Source: Chelonoidis abingdonii (Eukaryota; Chordata; Testudines; Testudinidae). Taken from it: DNA of 64,000 nucleotides. Shown piece after piece: positions 57,706-64,000 of the stretch (its first letter is position 1; each line of letters opens with the position of its first letter). The notes beneath the pieces were generated by a model. The model searched no databases and had not been told where the DNA came from. It was given only the letters and a program-made list of their open reading frames with translations. A program made the translations under genes and the position numbers. The DNA is taken from positions 133,134,462 to 133,198,461 of the forward strand of contig NC_133771.1 in assembly GCF_003597395.2 (NCBI RefSeq), written 5' to 3'.

Positions 57706-57713
57706 CATTATAT

Positions 57714-58691
57714 TATGGAAAAGAGTGTTCTACCTAAAAGGGTAAAGTTTCTTTTATTCATGCAGAATTTGCCTATGGCAAGAAGAAAATATTTACATAT
57801 TCATAAGCCCTTATTCATCTCATTTATGCTAAAGACCCAGTATATGACTCTGGCAGTATAAAGGGGGCTTAAAGTAGGTTTAATTTAATTTATGCATAAC
57901 ACAGGCCATAGAATTTCTCCTAGTGATTTGTGCAATGGAGGGAATTATTCTCACTAGGTTAGTGAGTGTTACTGAGCCCAATAACTTGCAGTTGAACTAG
58001 AAAATCTATTTTTTTGAAAGGTGTGCAATCTGAATGTAAAGACTCCAAGTGTTGAACTTTTCCCTGGGTAAGGTTTCCCAGTGGTTAATTATCCTCACCC
58101 TTAAAAAATTGAGACTTATTTCTATTTGGAATTTTTCTAACTTCAACTTCCAGCCATTGGACCTTTGCCAGCGAAATATTAAAGCAAAACCATTAACTGA
58201 AAAGACTATTAACTTGTTTCATGTTGTATGGAATATGTCACTGAACAGGTATTCTGGGTGTGGATCCTATCTATTCTATATTTGCATTTCTAATGCCTAC
58301 AGTTGATTGTGTACACACACACTATATATATAGTTTAGCCATCAGAAGCAATGTGGTCACAAATTCTAATGAGGTTAACAGAGAGCAAAACTACACATTT
58401 TGAAAGATAAACTTGAGAGAAAAAGTAGTATGATCCTAATAGTTATGTGTTATTACTGCAGTAATACTTTTACCATGACCCAACACTGAGTAAATAACTG
58501 ATTTTTCTAGTTGCTGGCAGTTCTGGGAAAAAAAAAAAAAGAAAAGAAAAGAAGAAATTCAGTCTGGGTAAAATCAAAACTGAAAACTCTGAAAAATTTC
58601 AGCAAAATTGGAAAGGTCAACAAAAATTTCTTTTTGGTTCGAATGAAACATTTTGTTCAACCCGTAACATTTAGTTTTTCAGGCACTTTTA
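57714..58691. other. Intronic, no gene recognised
   Basis: About 57895-57935 (AACACAGGCCATAGAATTTC) may be a short CR1 3'-end scrap on the minus strand. 58505-58690 is A/T-rich repeat-like sequence. Nothing coding. Confidence 0.4.
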
Positions 58692-58966
58692 TGCCATGTC
58701 TACACTACCAGTAGATTGGCGCTGCTGCAATCGATGCAGTGAGTGTCGATTTAGCAGATCTAGTGAAGATCCACTAAATTTATGACAGAGCGCTCTTTGG
58801 TCAACTCTGGTACTCCACCAGAACAAGGAGAGTAAAGTAAGTCAACCGGAGAGCGTCTCCCGTTGATGCAGTGGAGTGTAGACACCGCAGTAAGTCGACC
58901 CAGGCTACGTTGACTTTAGTTACATTATTTATGTAACTGGCGTACCAAGGTTGCGTAGACAAGGCT
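58692..58966. mobile_element. MITE with GTCTACACT-type ends
   Basis: Left end GCCATGTCTACACT pairs with the complement of the right end, GCCTTGTCTACGC. Just outside lie TTTA-like words on both sides. The interior carries GATCTAGTGAAGATCCACTA, an inverted repeat, and several GTCGA words near CAACGTAGCC-like text typical of a common turtle MITE. The Harbinger class is suggested but the duplication is unclear. Confidence 0.6.
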
Positions 58967-59029
58967 TTAAAAATAAAAGCAAAGGCAATGAATATTTAGA
59001 TTTCCAAAATGGCTGCAGGAAGTAGTATC

Positions 59030-59175
59030 ACCTCCTTTGTAACCCTTAGCCCAGTGGCTAAGCTGCTTATCTGGGATACGGGAGACCTGGTTTCAACCCC
59101 CGCCCCCTTTTGCCTATATTGAGAAGGGATTCCAACTTGTGTCTTGCGCATTGCGGGAGGATGCCCTAACCACTG
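59030..59175 (+). repeat. MIR/CORE-SINE-like fragment (tRNA-derived head)
   Basis: TAGCCCAGTGGCTAAGCTGC, ATCTGGGATACGGGAGACC and GGTTTCAACCCC resemble the A-box/B-box head of a tRNA-derived SINE. Too degenerate to be a tRNA gene. Confidence 0.5.
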
Positions 59176-59307
59176 GTCTTAAAGTTAGACAGGAGCTGCC
59201 ACTACTACAAACTCCTCCACCTTTTCTGGCTGAAATTATTCAGCAAATTTGTGTTTCTTTTGATAATAGTTTTGGATTAACCAAAACTGCATTTTTTGTG
59301 TGTGTGT

Positions 59308-59322
59308 GGGGGGGGGGGGGGG
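59308..59322. repeat. Poly(G) run, 15 bases
   Basis: Preceded by a short (GT)n run. Homopolymer length may be unreliable in the assembly. Confidence 0.85.
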
Positions 59323-61334
59323 AATATACCATTGACCTGAACAATTTCACCCAGGTCTATACCATGCTGAAGATCTTCACATTCTATGTTGCAATTCCCA
59401 AAGTTCAGCTCTAGAATAATGAAGTTTTCTAATTATTACATGAAGATACTGTTGATAACTTACACATTAGCATCCATTGCCTGACACTCCCGTTGAAAAA
59501 CAGTGAAAGTTGGTACTGCAGTTGGAAATAAAAGGCAACTTCCAGTTTGACAACTCTTTCTTTTCCATATTTTTAATCCAGTATTTAGTTACTGTATATT
59601 TTCCCACAATCTAATTTACCAGTTACCACAAAACCTGTATATTAACAACTTGATGTTGGCTATACAGTACGGTATATTAGTATAAATGACAGCATACTAT
59701 GAATTACTACAGGGATATAGAGGTGGGTCCAAATCAAAACCCCAGACCCGAACACCCCCAGACTTTCAAAAAGTTTGGATGCAGATCTAAACTCTGTGGC
59801 TTGGACTTTTCCTTAATCAAATAATATTATTAAAATTCGTCTTGTGTGCATAAACAATCCCAGCTGTACAGGGAATTTCTGTGCACATTTTGGGTCTCAT
59901 TCTACTTTCACATGGGTATAATTCAGGAGTAACTCCGTGGAAGCAAATGGAATTACACCAGTGTAAAACAAAAACCAAAAACCTGTGAGATTGTTTTTTA
60001 CGTGATGCTTTTATTAGATTAGCATACAAACAGGGCATATGCCCATTACATAAATTCTGAGAGGAACAAATGTTTGTGCATCTTTACAAGTAGCATCATG
60101 GCTGGCGGTTCTCTCTATATACTCCAGTGTGTTCAAGCCTGATCAGAACAAGAGTGCCAGCCTCCTGGAAGACATTTGAATTAGAGATAGATGAACAGAT
60201 AGGACAAAATATTGATCTTCACTCCACAACCTCCCCTCTAAGGGAAATAATAAACACTTTAATCAGAACTCCAGTTGAATTCCAACTTAAGTCTTTATTT
60301 AGATTCAGAGTTTGCATAACTTATTTGGTTTTCCATTACTTTTGCATGCACATCCAGTTCTGCCTAAAATGTGGCTGTTTTCATGGTATTTCTGTCCTGG
60401 CCAGAAACAGGAAATTTTGAAAGAAAAGATTTTCTTTCAAGAGTCCGTGCCTGGTTTTTCAGACTCTCTGAAACGGAACATCTATATTTTGAGATTAACA
60501 TCTCACTAATCACAACTTCAGTGAATTCCCTACCCCCTCACCATCTCTTTACTTTAGACATAAAAGAGGGAAGTACAAATGATCAAGGAGGGGGTCTTGA
60601 TTCATCATTGTTAGTGTAAGAAGTACAGTTTGCAACCCCCTGGTCCCAGAAGGGAGTAACTGCACTCCATGGGATTTCACTCCCAAGTTACAAAAGGTGG
60701 CCTTTGCACTGTTGCCCTTTTCTGGCGTTCTCCCAGAGGGGGACAGGAGTTTTAACTTGCACCACTGGGAATCAGCAACAACGCATCCCTGGTTGCCCCA
60801 GCCAAAGACAATATAAAATGAGATGAAACAAGGGCAGAATCTGTGCACTTCAGGATATGTTACCAGGAGCTGTTCACAATAATATTTAGTGTGTGAATTA
60901 GATTATCATCTACAAAGGGATAATAGGATAAAACCACAGGACAGGCCACTGAAACTATTTGTTCTGGAATTTTGTCCAGGAGGAATTGGAAGCCAAACAG
61001 CTACAGGAGGGCAACAAATCCAATAAAATAGGAGCCAAAGAGGTATATGGAGTTGTAGACATTTCTTCCTCAGTGAAGTATGAAAGCGTTGGGACTTGGC
61101 TTGGCAACTACAAGTCATGACTTCTCTCAAACTCACCATTCAGACATTTTAGTCATTTTGCACAGGGCCAGGATGAGCTATCATGGACTCCCTTCCCTTA
61201 AGAATGGCGGATTTCTCTAGTTTGGACCAAGTGTAAATCTTCTGAGGAACATTCAGAATCCTGTTTTTACTAGTGATGTATTTTACTGAAAAGCCTTAGG
61301 ATGGCCTGTGGCGAACCTAGCGCAGCCCGGTGAT
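59323..61334. other. Intronic, no gene recognised
   Basis: AT-rich DNA. 59890-59965 (GGGTATAATTCAGGAGTAAC then GAATTACACCAGTGTAAAAC) is an old palindromic dispersed repeat. Frames of 65-99 codons near 60127-60848 have no recognisable family. Confidence 0.45.
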
Positions 61335-61676
61335 CAGGGCCGGCGCTTCCATTTAGGCGACCTAGGCGTCACATAGAGCACCAGGATTCAGGGGGACACC
61401 ATTTTGCCGCCCTTGATGGCAATTTGGCGGCAAGGGGTCCTTCCGCGCTCCAGGTCTTCGGTGGCAATTCTGTGGCGGGTCCTTCACTCGCTCCGGGACT
61501 TGCCACCAAAGTGCCCAGAAGACTGGGAGCGCGGAAGGACCCCCCCCGGCCGTAGAATTGCCGCCCACGACCGGGAGCGCAGAAGGACCCTCCCCCCCGC
61601 CGTAGAATTGTCACCAACAACTGAGAGCTTGGAAGGACCCCTGCCTAGGGCGCCAAAAACCCTGGCGCTGCTCCTG
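61335..61676. mobile_element. Small non-autonomous hAT element, copy 3
   Basis: Starts CAGGGCCGGCGCTTCC and ends GGCGCTGCTCCTG, weakly matching inverted repeats. Flanking 8-bp duplications CCGGTGAT (61327-61334) and CCAGTGAT (61677-61684) match at 7 of 8. The interior has GGACCC and GGGAGCGC/GCGCTCC phrases in both orientations. Same family style as copies 1 and 2 but clearly diverged, perhaps a different subfamily. The 146-codon plus-strand frame across it is not a gene. Confidence 0.8.
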
Positions 61677-61684
61677 CCAGTGAT

Positions 61685-63689
61685 AATTATCAATTCTTTC
61701 TTCCATCTCCCAAATCCTATTAAAAAAACACACCACAGGAAAGGAAGTTCCTGGCCTCCAGTTTTTATCCTTGTTGTTTTTCTGTTTCACCAGAGAAATG
61801 CCCACCTTAGAAGCAATATTGCAGTTTATGTTGAAGCAAAATAAATCTGAACATTGTAAAAAAAATGAAGTTAACATACGGAACATTACCACAAAGAGGA
61901 GTTTGAGCACCAAACGGGAAAACTCCATAAACATCCCAGTCCCTCTTAAATTAGATGATTAATTTGTGGTAGTGAGATAATACAGTGCACTCCCTCAGGC
62001 CAAGAATTTCTCCTCTGTGGAAATGGCTGGGTAGAAATCTGTTTGTAGTCATCCCATCAATACTGGGGCACCCCTAGTTAAATCTTATGTTAACTAAGTC
62101 CTGCCTGGTAGTCAGCCAGTCAGAACACTGGACTTAAGGTACTAATGTTCCTCTCTAACTTATAATAAGAATTCATATTGGATATTCAAAACTCCAGCAT
62201 CTGGCTCTAGTTTTGCCAAGTCCTAAGAAAAGCATCCCTGTAGTCTCATTTTCCGTGGTCTTGCTTGTGCCTCCCCTGAAAGAGGTTGGAACAACCCTGG
62301 GTTGATTGGCTTCTCGGCTTGAGAAATGGGCCTTTGGGTGAAGATCTGGTGACACGGAAGATTCAGTCCAACTTTCAAACAATATCATAAATATGATGTT
62401 TCTACCCAGACAGAAGAGGAAAAGTACCGTATCTGCCTGTTGGTATTGTTTTTGTGTACAGTGTGCATGGAAGCTTGACACAATATTGCAATTTCATATA
62501 TGCAAGGGTGCAATGCTTGGAAAAGCTTTTCTGGATTGCTCTTTCAGAAATATTTGGAATGAAACATACTGTAGCAGAGAGCACAGTTTTCACTGGACAT
62601 ATTTAGCAGTAAAAATGAATTGTTATTTACCATATTAATTTCAGAGTTGGCTCAGGTCACTTCACCTCTCTAAGCCAACATTGGTTGGTTAAGATCATAT
62701 TCAAACCAATCAAAATTCACTTATGAATCAGTAACAGAATATTTTGGGCTGATGTATAAAAACATATCCTACTCCATGTTTTGTTTGCTTGGATCCTATT
62801 GTGGTTCAAACATTTTTTTTTTAAAGTACAAAATCTTCTCAATTCTAAATTGAGTCCAGCTTCCTTGATAAAACTTTTGATACAAAACTGAAGTTGAGAT
62901 TAAGACTTCAGATAATGTTGAGCTGCGTTGTTCATCAAGCAGTTAACACGAACAAAGACACTAATTATATACTCTCATGCTGCAAATTGGTGAGTAAATG
63001 CAGATTTTCCACTGTTACTTATTTTCATTAGCTAACTGGCAGTCTGATATTACAATCCAGGTGCAATCACAGATAAAAGATAAAATTATTAAGTCACTGC
63101 TGTGATGGAAGAGACAAGGGGATTAAAGTATTTGTGCAGGCCAAAAAATACATCTTCGGAGGTTTGAATTTTTTCTATCTGGAACCATGGAAAATTCATA
63201 ATCACCTTTCCATTTTCCAAGCAGGAAAATTTATCTGAGACATAGCTACTCAGAAGCAGCACGGTACCATATACAGACAACTTTAGGTGAGCTTTAGGGC
63301 TTGGAACAAATATTTCTTGAAGACACACCAAAATATACCTTCTGCCTCAACATTTCCATAACAGTTCTGCAGTAGTGTTAGTGACATCAAGTTTTGTTTT
63401 TGACTGGATGGAAATATTAACAATATTGTGCCTAAATGGCTTTGACCCGAAGACTCTTGAATACTACAGAAAGAACACAAGTGAACGCTGAACATTTCTT
63501 AAGGCTCATAAAACCCACTAACCAAATAAAACACTGAACTAGGCTAGCACAGAAAATCCTAGTCACTTACCACTCAGCAACAAATAATCCTGACAAAACA
63601 CAAACTTCAGTCAAGTCTTTGGCCTTATCCAGAAGGTGACAAAAACTTGTGGGTTTAGCACTCACTTAAATAATGCACAGCTCTTGTAT
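61685..63689. other. Intronic, no gene recognised
   Basis: AT-rich DNA with frames of 60-107 codons lacking any recognisable domain. No transposon ends found. Confidence 0.5.
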
Positions 63690-63850
63690 AGCATTTTTCC
63701 ATGCATAGAATTTACAAAGGTAGTCAAGTATAATAATCCTGATTTTACAGGTGAGGAAACCGAGGACCAAAGAGGTGAACTGACTTGCCCATGGGCGTTT
63801 AGTGAGTTAGTTAATAGCAGAGCCAAGAAGAGAAGTCAGTTCTTTTAATG
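63690..63850 (+). repeat. MIR/L2-tail-like fragment
   Basis: CCTGATTTTACAGGTGAGGA, AACCGAGGACCAAAGAGGTG, AACTGACTTGCCCATGGGCG and AGCAGAGCCAAGAAG follow the conserved order of MIR-type repeats (dispersed ATTTTACAG...GACTTGCCCA...GCAGAGCC). Confidence 0.6.
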
Positions 63851-63879
63851 TTGACTCCAGTTCTATGTTTTCTGAATCA

Positions 63880-64000
63880 GGCCACGTCTACACTACGGGA
63901 TAATATCGAATTAGCTAAAATCGGTTTTATAAAACTGATATTATAAATTCGATTTCATGCGGCCACACTAGGCACAGTAATTCGGCGTTGTGCGTCCATG
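63880..64000. mobile_element. Harbinger-like element, cut by the window edge
   Basis: Begins GGCCACGTCTACACTACGGG, then ATAATATCGAATTAGC, AAATCGG and TTCGATTTCATGCGGCCACA. This is the terminal and subterminal text of the family at 4806-5673. Only the first 121 bases are in the window. Confidence 0.65.

Larger units (their letters stand above)
27843..64000 (+). other. SMOC2: SMOC2 intron 1 (partial)
   Basis: Begins with GTAAGG at the exon 1 donor. No acceptor-flanked exon encoding the expected FLRVDQ...DCSLDC start of the follistatin-like domain was found by eye on the plus strand, so I infer that intron 1 exceeds 36 kb. A long first intron agrees with the large size of SMOC2 in other vertebrates. 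Its content is AT-rich DNA with the transposons listed below. Confidence 0.65.

Noticed and set aside
57301..57708. Mirrored frames of 72-112 codons
   Set aside because: They come from the inverted repeat of the hAT element at 57396-57705.
59030..59175. Possible tRNA gene
   Set aside because: Only degenerate A/B-box-like text; no cloverleaf can be drawn. Better read as a SINE head.
61404..61844. 146-codon plus-strand frame
   Set aside because: Runs through hAT copy 3 into unrelated intron sequence; no domain.
1..64000. CRISPR arrays, operons, ribosome binding sites, phage or defence systems
   Set aside because: Intron structure, SINEs and LINEs show vertebrate nuclear DNA; no regularly spaced repeats or gene clusters were seen.

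Overview
The window is vertebrate nuclear DNA, almost certainly from a turtle (Testudines, probably a cryptodire). It carries the tRNA-derived SINE families familiar from turtle genomes (a TATCAGAGGGGTAGCC head, and a second family with a GTTGTAGC...GGTCCCAGGATATTAG head). It also has CR1-clade LINEs, MIR/CORE-type SINE fossils and many non-autonomous DNA transposons. No bacterial, viral or organellar features were seen, and no tRNA, rRNA or CRISPR feature. Family names are from memory; no database was searched.

The only host gene I can support is SMOC2, a secreted calcium-binding matricellular protein of the SPARC family. A CpG-rich block at about 27.17-27.97 kb holds its promoter, leader and first coding exon (27771-27842, plus strand). 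This exon encodes a signal peptide followed by the SMOC2-type mature N-terminus QKFSALT, then a GT splice donor. Everything downstream to 64000 reads as intron 1, and I found no second exon. Bases 1-27000 are intergenic upstream DNA.

Repeat layout: 3.2-6.2 kb is a nested stack of DNA transposons (hAT host with an intact 8-bp target duplication, a Tigger-like insert, a small hAT inside that, and a Harbinger-like insert). From 6.2 to 7.4 kb lie relics of a Harbinger transposase (plus strand) and the C-terminus of a non-LTR reverse transcriptase (minus strand). SINEs at 14.8, 18.9 and 22.1 kb all have an internal inversion, and each is flanked by its own target-site duplication. A decayed CR1 LINE lies on the minus strand at 19.5-21.2 kb. 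Further hAT, Harbinger-like and other TIR elements are at 24.4, 30.6, 44.2, 46.7, 48.8, 57.4, 58.7, 61.3 and 63.9 kb. The rest is AT-rich sequence with old repeat fragments.

The most notable observation is the set of foldback SINEs, especially the 71-bp perfect inverted repeat at 22.1 kb, which sits between perfect 11-bp direct repeats and so looks like a single insertion event. I found no evidence of a new protein-coding system. The many open frames of 60-219 codons are chance, repeat-derived or CpG-island frames.
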